64,000 bases of DNA from positions 124,001-188,000 of the forward strand of contig NZ_ATNM01000191.1 in NCBI RefSeq assembly GCF_000427295.1. Direction: 5' to 3'. Numbering within the stretch: the first letter of the stretch is position 1; every line of letters begins with the position of its first letter. Below, in pieces: positions 28,969 through 38,400 of this stretch. The notes under the pieces are model-generated. The model saw nothing but the letters and a program-made list of their open reading frames with translations. It was not told the DNA's origin and made no database searches. The position numbers and the translations under genes were made by a program. Source of the stretch: Cyclobacterium qasimii M12-11B. GTDB taxonomy: Bacteria; Bacteroidota; Bacteroidia; Cytophagales; Cyclobacteriaceae.

Positions 28969-28982
28969 CGATAACGTTCTCG
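28969..28982. promoter_or_regulatory. LacI/GalR-like operator candidate upstream of susC
   Basis: CGATAACGTTCTCG is a 14-base palindrome with one mismatched pair (positions 4 and 11). It shares CGATAACGTT with the site upstream of the GH109-like gene. It lies 107 bases before the SusC start. Confidence 0.4.
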
Positions 28983-29280
28983 AAAACATAGCTAATACAT
29001 TGTATAAGTTAAATTATTAGCACAGCATTTTTATATAATTGCATAATTACTTTTGTAATATGTCATATTTTAATAACTAAATGGCACCATAAAACAAAAG
29101 GACTTGATGGCGGATATTGAAACTGGCTAATTTAGTACCACAAAGAATCCTTTAATGAGCAAGAGGGTGGTAATCTTTACGCCAATTTGCGGGAACAATT
29201 AAAAAATGTATTTATCTAAATTAGGTTGCAAGAAATAAGGATAGTTGTGACCTATCCTTTGACTAAGAATTAACGGGCTT

Positions 29281-29328
29281 AAAAAAAACTGGTCAATAAA
29301 ACCCAAAAAGGGTTCTTATTGACCAGTT
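29281..29328 (-). terminator. Rho-independent terminator of the aldo/keto reductase gene
   Basis: On the minus strand an 11-12 base stem (AACTGGTCAATA with TATTGACCAGTT) with an inner AACCC/GGGTT stem is followed by eight T. It lies about 27 bases after the reconstructed stop codon at 29355. Confidence 0.85.
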
Positions 29329-29354
29329 AAAATATTCAATTCTGTATCGGGAAA

Positions 29355-30346
29355 TTAGATTACACGACCACCTGTTTGCCACAAGTCAGCATTGCTACCT
29401 AACTTTTCTTTTAAAGGCAAAGTGATTTCATTCAAGTGATTTACCATGTCAGCAGTAAGCTTAACCTCCATGGTTTTTAAGTTTTCCTTACTTGATCCGC
29501 ATTTCTACCACCAACAATTGGTGCAGCAACGCCTTTCTGTGCCAATAGCCAGGCAAGGCTCAAATTGCCCATATTGACATTGGACTCCTCAGCAAACTTC
29601 TTGATTTTATCAATGGTTTGGAAAGTCAATGCTTCGCAGCCTTCTTCCTGATGTCTTGACTGAGAGCGACCTTTATTGAAGTGTCGGGTTCTTGCCCTGT
29701 CATCAGGAACCTGCTCGGCAGAATCAAATTTACCGGTTAACAAACCTTGCATGATTGGTGAGTAACATAAAATCGGCACATTGTCTTCTACACATTGAGG
29801 AAGTATGCTAAATTCTATCGCTCTAAAAATCAAATTATAGGCCATCTGATTGCTACTAATGGTAAAGCCAGACTCCTTGCAAATGTCCAGGCTTTTGTTT
29901 CCGAAATTCGAAACGCCATAAGCCCTTATTTTTCCATCGTCTTTTAATTTTTGAAGTGCACCCATGGTATCCTCTAAAGGGATCTCAGGATTTGGCCAAT
30001 GAAGCTGATAAAGATCAATATAATCTGTTTTAAGATTTTTTAATCCTCTTTCGCATGCCTTGATCACATCGTCGGGAAGAAAATCCTGAGGACCAACCTT
30101 AGAAGCGATAATCATATCTGATCTTTTGTCTCCTAAAGCTTCCGCTAAAAGATTTTCCGAAGCTCCGTTCCCATAAGCCTCAGCAGTGTCAAAGGTGGTA
30201 ATACCATTGTCAAATGCTTCGCGCATGGCGTCCAATGAGTCCTTTTTATCCTGATGTCCCCAATTAAAACCTCCAACTACGGCCCAACAACCAAAAATCA
30301 ATCTTGAAATTTCAAAATCAGTGTGGGGCAACTTATAATTTTCCAT
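29355..30346 (-). pseudogene. Aldo/keto reductase, frameshifted near the C-terminus
   Basis: NADPH-dependent aldo/keto reductase. The ATG at 30346 is preferred over an upstream ATG at 30391 because MENYKLPHTDFEIS matches the family start. The catalytic tetrad is visible at Asp53, Tyr58, Lys83 and His116, and NADPH-site blocks follow (GVSNFG, VGGRNADQV). The frame stops at 29477 after DQVRKT. A second frame continues DQVRKNLKTMEVKLTADM and ends QTGGRVI at 29355, exactly the family's C-terminal part. One extra A in the short A4 run (T4 at 29482-29485) would give 330 residues. Catalytic residues are upstream of the break, so even the short form might fold. Confidence 0.85.
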
Positions 30347-30601
30347 AATAACTAAAATTAATTTATTGTTGAAATAATATATCTTAATCAATCCACTCAG
30401 TAGTTTCGGGGTATTCTTACCTCTTATTAAAAAGATACAACTCAGCTACAGAGTGGTTCTTGTACAATTATTTTTGAGTTTTATGATTAACTTGAAACAT
30501 GCTATTTTGAAGGTAAAACCTAATCAAAGAAACAGCATGAAATTAATGCTTCACAAGTTAGGCTTTATTTGAATTAGACTAAAAGAATTATGTGAATTTG
30601 C

Positions 30602-31294
30602 TTAATTCTTAGAAGCCATTCCCTGAATAAATCCCCCAATAAAAGCAGCTTGTTTCTTTCTCGTAGCTTCCCCAAAATGAACATGGTCAGCAAAGAGGTC
30701 ATCACCAAGATTAAGTGTAAATTGATGTAAATCAATTATGGGAACATTTAATGCTTCGAAAACATTGTCTGCCACTTCATTATAGCTGGCCAAATCAGCT
30801 GCATACCTGTGAAAGGTTTGCTGTTTTGAATTGTGTTGAACATCGTCCACAGGAGTCGTTCTTACCCAAACCATAGGAATCCCTCTATCGGCGAGTAGAT
30901 GATGAATCTGCTTCAGATTTTCTTTGTAGACTTCAATTTCTACCTGCTTTTTACCCGTTTCTATATCGGTTTTGATATCATGTAAACCACAATTGATTAA
31001 CATGATATCTGGCTGAAATTCTTTCGATTTAAGCTTAGTTTTCAAATATGCCAAAACCATACCAGAATCTCCCCCATTGGCAAACTTTGGCCTTTCCCCA
31101 TCCCCAGAATCATCTCCGGTTTCCCTTTTCCTATCATAGGAAAACTTACCTTTAAGGTATTGTTCCAGATAGGGGCCATATTGCATAGAAATACTGTCTC
31201 CAACAACAAATAGCTTAGGCTTAGATTCAAAACCATTGAAAAACAGACCTAGCCCCAATACTAAAACGAAAGAAATTTTAGATAACAACATCAT
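30602..31294 (-). CDS. SGNH/GDSL hydrolase, secreted
   Basis: About 230-residue esterase-like enzyme. The frame is open from 31363, but that start lies inside the patatin gene; ATG at 31294 (or 31291) begins a signal peptide (SKISFVLVLGLGLFF). Block I is VVGDSIS with the nucleophile Ser34, block III is NCGLHD, and DHVHFGE near the end supplies Asp and His. Members hydrolyse ester groups on lipids or glycans (for example acetyl groups). It is 13 bases after the patatin gene in a three-gene operon. Confidence 0.82.
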   Translation of the reverse strand: MMLLSKISFVLVLGLGLFFNGFESKPKLFVVGDSISMQYGPYLEQYLKGKFSYDRKRETGDDSGDGERPKFANGGDSGMVLAYLKTKLKSKEFQPDIMLINCGLHDIKTDIETGKKQVEIEVYKENLKQIHHLLADRGIPMVWVRTTPVDDVQHNSKQQTFHRYAADLASYNEVADNVFEALNVPIIDLHQFTLNLGDDLFADHVHFGEATRKKQAAFIGGFIQGMASKN

Positions 31295-31307
31295 AATTAT
31301 AAAGGAT

Positions 31308-32231
31308 TTACTTTTCCTGCCCCACTTCAATGCATTTGCAAACGGGGTTTTGCTCTCTGGCAAAATTCTTTCCCTGACGCCACCACTTCTTCATTTGATA
31401 GGGGTCAAAAATAAGTGAGTTCTCAGTAAGGGCTGCAGGAGGATAATAAAAATTCAATTTCACTTCCCGCTTATGGCTCAGCAACTCCCCTATTTTAATG
31501 TCATCACTACTGATCTGATCAAGCATAAAATCAAATGCCCTGGTAGTTAATTCCAAAGCATTTCGCACAGGTCTTTTAAGTTCTCTACCAGCCCGGGCTT
31601 TTAAAACGATTACATCTATCTCAGTTGCACCGCGATAAATGGCTTCAGAAATGGGGACCAAATCTGCAAAGCCTCCATCTGCATACTCACAACCATCCTT
31701 CTCCAACAAACTCATAAATGGAACAATATTGGAAGAAGCCCAAATCCATTCACAAAAATCTATATAAGAGCAATCTTTTAACCTTTTGTACTCTACGGTA
31801 TTGGTACTTAAGTTGGATACAGTTACATAAACTTCTGCTTTGTTGTTTTGCATTCTTTCAAAATCCGCGGGAGTTATGATCTTTTTTATCAACTTGAAAA
31901 GATTTTTACTCTCTCCAAAAGTCTTCTTACCCTTTAAAAACATTTTGATCGTCCCAAAATGGTTGATTCGTGTCTTAAACACACCGCCATCCTTATAAAC
32001 TATAAAAGGATTGGTACTAAAAATGGAGTCTTGTGTTACAGAGGTATATATCGCTCTAATTTTCTCAATCTCATTAATCGAAAGCAAAGGCACCAGTAAA
32101 CTACCGGTGGATGTTCCTACAAATATGTCATAGTCAAAATTGCATTCTCTGATTAGGTATTCAGCAATCCCGCCTCCAAAAGCACCTTTGCTTCCTCCTC
32201 CGGATATTACCAATGCTCTTTTTTTATCCAT
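31308..32231 (-). CDS. Patatin-like phospholipase
   Basis: 307-residue cytoplasmic lipid acyl hydrolase. The oxyanion-hole block GGGSKGAFGGG is at 11-21, the nucleophile elbow GTSTG at 39-43 (Ser41), and the dyad aspartate in DGGFADLVP at 185-193. No signal peptide and no extra domain, so it is the short bacterial patatin form. Downstream is the SGNH hydrolase and upstream a small lipoprotein, each within about 20 bases. Confidence 0.88.
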   Translation of the reverse strand: MDKKRALVISGGGSKGAFGGGIAEYLIRECNFDYDIFVGTSTGSLLVPLLSINEIEKIRAIYTSVTQDSIFSTNPFIVYKDGGVFKTRINHFGTIKMFLKGKKTFGESKNLFKLIKKIITPADFERMQNNKAEVYVTVSNLSTNTVEYKRLKDCSYIDFCEWIWASSNIVPFMSLLEKDGCEYADGGFADLVPISEAIYRGATEIDVIVLKARAGRELKRPVRNALELTTRAFDFMLDQISSDDIKIGELLSHKREVKLNFYYPPAALTENSLIFDPYQMKKWWRQGKNFAREQNPVCKCIEVGQEK

Positions 32232-32252
32232 TCTTTAAATTCTTGAAATAAA

Positions 32253-32990
32253 TCATTTAACAAATTGAACCTCGATATCTTCTAATAGAATTTCAGACAA
32301 AAGCTCCAAGTTTCCATTTTTAAATAATTCGGCTAAATCCTCAACAGCAATGGACTCGTCTTCAGGTTTATAATTTTCATAATCCTGCAATATTAGACCT
32401 GAAACTTCGTGGGTATTGATCGCCTTTCTAAACCTTAAACCGCCACCATCTGTGTGGTAAGAATAAGCCAGGTAACCAATAAGGTGTGTCTCCTCATGGA
32501 ACCAATATAAAAACTCGTCCTCAAAATCCTCACCCCCACCATTTTTTTTGAATGTCACTTTTACCAAGTGGTAATTGTTCCCTTCAAGCTCGTCCATGCC
32601 CATGTATTCCTTTATGACAGCTTCATCATTTAAACCGTATGGCAAAAATGCGAAATACGCTACAGAATTTACTGAATTGGTATAAGCGAGGCTATTTTTT
32701 TCAGAAAGATTAACTTTCTCTCCATCTATAGTCCGCGAAAAACCTTCCTGATTTAAAACATCCATTACACTGCCGCCATCTTCTACAAAAGAGCGTGAAT
32801 ACCTGAATGAATTTGGTGATTTGAATATTTCGTATTGCCTTTCTCTAAAGGTGAAATTTATTTGGGCAGATTTAAAGAGCTCTCCTCCATGCGCTTCAAT
32901 CGACTGATTGATGATTTTATCTGATTCATTAGGGGCGCTACACCCCACAACTAAAGCGATGAAAAGCAGTGGATACAGATATTTTCTCAT
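32253..32990 (-). CDS. DUF6503-like lipoprotein
   Basis: About 245-residue lipoprotein. The frame is open from 33059, but ATG at 32990 directly opens a lipoprotein signal (MRKYLYPLLFIALVVGCS, Cys18). The mature part begins with an IEAHGG block, followed by IDGEKV and TFKKNGGGEDFEDEF. This pattern matches the DUF6503 proteins of Bacteroidota, which resemble outer-membrane lipoprotein sorting factors in fold. The function is unknown. It is the first gene of an operon with patatin and SGNH hydrolase. Confidence 0.65.
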   Translation of the reverse strand: MRKYLYPLLFIALVVGCSAPNESDKIINQSIEAHGGELFKSAQINFTFRERQYEIFKSPNSFRYSRSFVEDGGSVMDVLNQEGFSRTIDGEKVNLSEKNSLAYTNSVNSVAYFAFLPYGLNDEAVIKEYMGMDELEGNNYHLVKVTFKKNGGGEDFEDEFLYWFHEETHLIGYLAYSYHTDGGGLRFRKAINTHEVSGLILQDYENYKPEDESIAVEDLAELFKNGNLELLSEILLEDIEVQFVK

Positions 32991-33426
32991 AGGTGGGAAA
33001 CTCATTTTTTCAATTCCTGCAATTAATCTTAATATTAAACTTTTACGGTCAATTTTCATAACGATTCTTTATTTTAGAAAGGTTTGGTACCTGGCTTTAA
33101 TGGTGATTTTGGTTAACGTGATGCAATTAGAATTGTTACCATTACCTATTCTTTCATTACAATACAAGTGACATCTTTCAGGTTTAAAGCTCGAAAAAGC
33201 TAGCTATTAAGTTTACACTCTTGATAAACCACACATAAAGGAATGAATTGTGGCTACCGATCTTTGCCCTATCTAAATACATGGCAAAATTGAAATGCCA
33301 GACCCAGAGATATAATTAAGCGATGGAAGCAGTACAAACAATCCGCCGATCGGGAATGCGAGTTCTTTAGCCTGTGCTTAAATTCCCTTAAGTTTCGCTT
33401 GCCAAATTACATCATTTTTTAATTAG

Positions 33427-33582
33427 CTAGTCTCGGACCTGGTTGGTGGTTAACCATGGATTACAGACACTCCATTTACAATTCTCCACAAGTACAATCT
33501 CTTTGCTAAGGTTCTCGACAAATTTCTTGAGCTCCACCTTAATTGAGCTTGGACCAAATAAATTCGAATGGTAATAAATTTT
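33427..33582 (-). other. Possible gene remnant
   Basis: A 51-codon open stretch with coding-like composition (EVELKKFVENLSKEIVLVE-like text is not exact; visible pieces are VELKKFVENLSKEIVLVE and CNPWLTTNQVRD) ends with TAG at 33427. It has no ATG; only an internal GTG could start it. Stop codons bound it on both sides. It may be the tail of a decayed gene, or chance. Confidence 0.2.
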
Positions 33583-33583
33583 T

Positions 33584-33611
33584 TACGTATTTTTTTACGT
33601 ATTTATACTTA
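33584..33611 (+). promoter_or_regulatory. NarL/NarP-like 7-2-7 dyad (site A) with extra half-site
   Basis: TACGTAT-TT-ATACTTA at 33596-33611 has two inverted heptamers separated by two bases, the geometry bound by NarL/NarP regulators (consensus TACYNMT). A further TACGTAT half-site lies 12 bases upstream at 33584-33590. The dyad is followed after exactly 17 bases by TATCTTAG, as in site C before nirB. A NarL-type regulator is encoded in the same island at 46829. Confidence 0.6.
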
Positions 33612-33628
33612 ATTTAAAAAACATGACT

Positions 33629-33640
33629 TATCTTAGTACT
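33629..33640 (+). promoter_or_regulatory. Promoter -7 element downstream of site A
   Basis: TATCTTAGTACT. TATCTTAG differs from the Bacteroidota -7 consensus TAnnTTTG by one base. The nirB promoter has TAACTTAGCACT at the identical distance from its dyad. No -33 element is obvious, as expected for an activator-dependent promoter. Confidence 0.5.
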
Positions 33641-33663
33641 TTCTAAAACAAAAGTATTTAAGT

Positions 33664-33768
33664 ATGTATCAAACCTTAGACACCAACAAGACCTCAAATT
33701 TATGGGGGAAATCTGAAGCAATTAGTGCTAATGGCATTATTAAATCAATAATCCCTAATGCATTGTGA
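33664..33768 (+). CDS. Hypothetical 34-residue small protein or leader peptide
   Basis: ATG-initiated frame of 34 codons (starts MYQTLDTNKTSNLW, ends SIIPNAL) that begins about 28 bases after the site A promoter element and ends before dyad site B. It has no recognised relatives by eye, no hydrophobic span and no cysteines. Its placement between two regulatory sites, 278 bases ahead of narK, suggests a leader peptide or small regulator; it may also be non-coding. Confidence 0.3.
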   Translation: MYQTLDTNKTSNLWGKSEAISANGIIKSIIPNAL

Positions 33769-33792
33769 TTAGCAAATAAGAAAAATAAATTT

Positions 33793-33808
33793 CACGTATT
33801 TATACGTA
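33793..33808 (+). promoter_or_regulatory. NarL/NarP-like 7-2-7 dyad (site B)
   Basis: CACGTAT-TT-ATACGTA: same 7-2-7 dyad as the sites at 33596 and 41714 with one base changed in the left heptamer. It is 238 bases upstream of the nitrate transporter start. No TANCTTAG element follows at the 17-base spacing, so its promoter partner is unclear. Confidence 0.5.
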
Positions 33809-34045
33809 AAATAGGGAAATTGTCATCTTTTTATTAGAAAGCCTTCAATTTCCATTATAAGTAAAGGGAGGTTGGAGTAATTCAGACAGAAGTTTGATCC
33901 CACCAATGCATTTAGTTATTCACTTTAAAGAAACCAAAAGGTTTAAATCAATTTGTGTAAGGAAATTCAATTTCTATTTCCGTTCCTCATAAACAGTCAA
34001 TAAACCCTGCTACTACAATATTACCGGGCTTTTAAAAAACAAAAT

Positions 34046-35404
34046 ATGAAACCACAAACTAATAAAGCAACATCCATCAACCTATTAGATTTCAAGACAC
34101 CTCAGATGCGTGCATTCCACCTTTCCTGGTTTGCCTTTTTTCTTTGTTTTTTTGGATGGTTTGGTATAGCCCCATTGATGGCCATAGTTAGGGATGAATT
34201 GAATTTGACTAAATCCCAAATAGGCAACATCATTATTGCCTCAGTATCAATTACAGTAGTAGCAAGGTTATTTATAGGTTGGTTGGTAGATCGTATTGGG
34301 CCACGAATAACCTATACTTACCTTCTGGTAATTGGAGCAATTCCTGTGATCTTAATTGGGTTGAGCAATAGTTATGAAAGCTTTTTGCTTTTTCGATTGG
34401 CCATTGGCGTCATCGGTGCTTCTTTTGTCATTACCCAATACCACACTTCCGTGATGTTTGCACCGAATATTGTAGGAACAGCCAATGCCACCTCCGCGGG
34501 ATGGGGAAATATGGGCGGAGGTGTCACACAAATAATCATGCCGATCATTTTCGGTCTTTTCGTTTCCCTTGGCTTTATGGAAGCAAGTGCCTGGAGATAT
34601 GCAATGATGGTTCCAGGTTTCTTTATGATTCTTACCGCCTTCGCTTATTACAATTGGACAACAGATTTTCCTGAAGGCAATATTAAGGACCTAAGAGAAA
34701 AGGATCCAGAATTTAATCTTAAAAAGAAAAACAATCAAAAAGGCAGTCTCAAAGAAGCCGTTTCAGACAAAAGAGTTTGGGCATTGTTCCTAATATATGG
34801 TGCATGTTTCGGTATTGAGCTTACCATAAATAACATCGCTGCCATCTATTACCATGACTTTTTTGATCTTGATTTGAAAACGGCAGGATTGATTGCTGGG
34901 TTGTTTGGATTGATGAATTTGTTTGCAAGGTCATTAGGCGGTTTTTTTGGTGATAAAGCAGGTATCAAATTTGGGCTTAGAGGCAGAGTAGCATTTCTAG
35001 GAATTGTATTGCTAATAGAGGGTATTGCTTTGGTAATTTTTTCTCAAATGACCATTTTGCCTTTGGCCATAGGCACCATGATTCTATTTAGTCTTTTTGT
35101 TCAAATGGCAGAAGGAGCCACCTTTTCAGTCGTTCCTTTTATCAATAAAAAGTCAATAGGGATGGTCTCTGGAATTGTGGGTGCCGGTGGTAATGTGGGA
35201 GCAGTAATGGCTGGTTTTTTGTTTAAAATGGAAGGCCTAAGCTACAGTGAATCTCTTTCCATTATGGGAATTGCAGTAACTGCTGTGAGTGCTTGCACCC
35301 TATTAATCAGGTTCTCCAAAGTAGATGAAAAAATTGCCCAGGAAGAGTTAGAAATGTCACTGGTACAGAAAGCAGCACTACAAGCGGAAATGGTAAACAG
35401 TTAA
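34046..35404 (+). CDS. narK: Nitrate/nitrite MFS transporter (NarK family)
   Basis: 452-residue major facilitator permease with about twelve membrane spans, expected to import nitrate for the reductase encoded next. Both nitrate-signature regions typical of NarK/NasA transporters are visible: GWGNMGGGVTQ at about residues 151-161 and GIVGAGGNVGAVMAG in the second half. The MFS loop DRIGPR follows span 2. The reductase gene starts 89 bases downstream, so they are probably one transcription unit. Control by the NarL-like sites upstream is inferred. Confidence 0.92.
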   Translation: MKPQTNKATSINLLDFKTPQMRAFHLSWFAFFLCFFGWFGIAPLMAIVRDELNLTKSQIGNIIIASVSITVVARLFIGWLVDRIGPRITYTYLLVIGAIPVILIGLSNSYESFLLFRLAIGVIGASFVITQYHTSVMFAPNIVGTANATSAGWGNMGGGVTQIIMPIIFGLFVSLGFMEASAWRYAMMVPGFFMILTAFAYYNWTTDFPEGNIKDLREKDPEFNLKKKNNQKGSLKEAVSDKRVWALFLIYGACFGIELTINNIAAIYYHDFFDLDLKTAGLIAGLFGLMNLFARSLGGFFGDKAGIKFGLRGRVAFLGIVLLIEGIALVIFSQMTILPLAIGTMILFSLFVQMAEGATFSVVPFINKKSIGMVSGIVGAGGNVGAVMAGFLFKMEGLSYSESLSIMGIAVTAVSACTLLIRFSKVDEKIAQEELEMSLVQKAALQAEMVNS

Positions 35405-35493
35405 ACCCAGCCCATGCAATGGCTCTTCTATTGCATAAACTAGATTAGGAATACCCATTTCTGACCAAAGTTAAATCTCAATCAAAAATAGCG

Positions 35494-38400
35494 ATGTCAT
35501 CAGCAGATATAAAATCTTATAAAAGCACCTGTTCATACTGTGGCGTAGGCTGTGGGGTTATTGTCAGTAAAGATAAAAAAGGGAAAATCAGTCTTAAAGG
35601 AGATCCTGATCATCCTGTCAATAAAGGAATGCTCTGCTCCAAAGGCATGAACTTACACTATGTAGTAGAAGACAAGTCAGACCGCCTTCTTCATCCTCAA
35701 ATGCGCTGGGGAAAAACACATCCTTTGGAAAGGGTGGATTGGGATACTGCTTTGGATAGAGCTAGCGCCGTTTTTTCATCCATTATAGAAAAACACGGAC
35801 CTGACTCAGTAGCGTTTTATGTTTCAGGGCAATGCCTGACTGAAGAATACTACCTTGTAAATAAGTTGACAAAAGGTTTTCTTAAAACCAATAATGTAGA
35901 TACCAATTCCAGGCTTTGCATGAGTTCTGCAGTGATGGGCTATATTAAAACCCTCGGGGAAGACAGTGTTCCTATCTCTTATGATGACATTGAGCTGGCA
36001 GACTGCTTTTTTGTGGCTGGAGCAAATCCTGCCTGGTGCCATCCCATCCTTTGGAGAAGAATAGAAAAGCACAAAGAAGAAAACCCTCATGTAAAGATCA
36101 TAGTAGTAGATCCCCGTGCCACTCAAAGTTGTTCCATTGCTGACCTCCACCTGCAACTGCATCCTGGCACCGATGAAGTTCTTTTTCTTGCTATGGGCAG
36201 ATGCCTTATTGAGCAAGGTGATATCGATCTGCCATTCATAAAAAAACACACTGACGGATTTGAAGCCTATAAGGAATTGGTTATGAAAACCACCTTGCAG
36301 GAAGCTGCCGAAATATGTGGGCTATCTGAGGAAGATATAAAAACTGCTGCTTCTTTTATAGGCAATGCTAAAGGGTTTTTATCGCTTTGGACCATGGGCC
36401 TTAACCAAAGTGCTGATGGTGTCAATAAAAACCTGGCTTTAATAGACCTTAACTTGATCACAGGACACATAGGAAAACCTGGCTCAGGTCCTTTTAGCCT
36501 GACTGGTCAGCCGAATGCCATGGGTGGTCGTGAAGTGGGAGGCATGGCTACTTTGTTGGCCTGCCATCGAAACTTAAACAATCCTGAACACCGCTCAGAA
36601 GTTGCTGATTTTTGGGGAGTTGATGAAATTTCAGCTACCCCCGGTAAAACAGCTACTCAAATTTTTGAAGGGATTGAGGAAGGTTCAATTAAAGCCATCT
36701 GGGTCATTTGCACCAATCCCCTGGTAAGTATGCCAGACGCCCGAAAGGTAGAAGCGGCACTTAAAAAGGCAAGATTTGTAGTCGTTCAGGATATTTCCAA
36801 TAAAAATGAAACCATTCCTTATGCCGATCTGGTGCTTCCTGCTGCCGGTTGGGGCGAAAAGGAAGGAACGATGACCAATTCAGAACGGAGAATTAGTTAC
36901 CTGGATCAATTTAAACCTGCCCCGGGAGAGGCTTTATCTGATGCTGAAATTCTGATGCGTTTTGCCAAAAAAATGCAATTTTCAGGTTTTAATTTCAACA
37001 ATATGGCTGAAGTTTATTCAGAATATTGTCAATTGACCAAAAACACAAACATTGACATTTCCGGCTTGGATTATGACTATTTAAAAAACCATGGATCAGT
37101 GCAATGGCCTTTTCTCAATAAAGATCAAGGAGGTACAAAACGGTTATTTACAGATCATAAATTTTATACCGCAAATGGTAAGGCGCAAATTATGGCTTCA
37201 GGTCTAAAGAGCGATTATGAAAAAACATCGGCAGATTTCCCACTTGTTCTAACGACAGGAAGAATAAGGGACCAATGGCACACCATGACCCGTACAGGTA
37301 AAGTCAATAAACTCAACACTCACATTCCAACACCATTTTTAGAAATCCATCCCGAGGATGCTTTGGAAAGAGGAATAATACAAGGCAAAACGGTGCTGGT
37401 TTCCGGCATTAGAGGAGAAGTTAGGCTTCATGCACAAGTAACAGATAAAATTAAAAAAGGCACTGTTTTTATGCCCATGCATTGGGGCAAAATCTTAGGA
37501 AATGATTTCGCCCGAGCCAATAACCTTACTGGCAATACGATCGATCCGGTTTCTAAACAACCCGATTTCAAGTATTCTGTTGTACAAGTTGCCCTATACA
37601 AAAACCCAAAGCAGAAAATAGTAATTGTGGGTGCAGGAGCAGCCGCCTATCGATTTATTAATTCTTACCGCGAATTCAACCAAGAAGATGAAATTCATGT
37701 TTTTTCTAAAGAAAAGTACCCTTTTTATAATCGGGTATTGCTACCAGATTATGTTAATGCGCATAAGAGCTGGGAAGACTTGTTAAAATTCAAATCACCA
37801 GCAGCAATGAATAAGCTAAATATAAGGCTGTTTGTTGAAAATGGAATAGAATCAATTGACCGCTCCAATAAGACTGTGACGGATGAAAATGGGAAAGTTC
37901 ATCACTATGGCACCCTTATATTGGCTACCGGTAGCAGGGCTTTTATCCCAGGAGATGCTCCCATGCATCTACCAGGGGTATTTACCATGCGAAATCGGGA
38001 AAATGCAGATGATCTAAAGGAGTACCTAAACTATAAAGGACACGTCCTGATAGCTGGAGGCGGTTTGCTTGGTTTGGAACTGGCCGCTGCGCTGAGGGAC
38101 ATTGACATGAAAGTAACCATTGTCCAATTGGGATCACGATTAATGGAAAGGCAATTGGATCCTTTGGCTAGCTCTCTGCTGAGAGAGAGACTGGAAGAAA
38201 TGGGAGTACAATTATTTATGAACAATCAATTGTCCCTGCTGGAATCCCACGGAGACAATAAAAACATCACCGCCAGCCTTAAAAGTGGGCAAAGTATTAA
38301 TTGTAATGCAGTAGTTTATGCCATTGGAACACGCCCAAATATTGAATTGGGGAAATCCGCTGGATTAGTTTGTGGTCGAGGTATTAAAGTCAACGATTAC

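Larger units (their letters stand above)
28863..29354. other. Intergenic region with operator candidate and terminator
   Basis: 492 bases between two minus-strand genes. It contains the LacI-like dyad near the SusC start and the aldo/keto reductase terminator at 29281-29328. A small hairpin at 29237-29259 (AAGGATAG/CTATCCTT) has no T run. No coding frame seen. Confidence 0.5.
33060..34045. other. Control region of the nitrate island
   Basis: Nearly 1 kb without an established gene. It holds a 51-codon open stretch on the minus strand (33427-33582), two NarL-like dyads, a TATCTTAG promoter element, and a 34-codon plus-strand frame at 33664-33768, each listed separately. The stretch 33060-33420 shows nothing recognisable. 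Confidence 0.5.

Noticed and set aside
29237-29259. Hairpin AAGGATAG/CTATCCTT
   Set aside because: No T run and not placed after a stop codon; the real terminator is at 29281-29328.
35824-36249. 141-codon minus-strand frame
   Set aside because: Shadow of the nitrate reductase, which has its cluster and Mo-ligand cysteines in frame.
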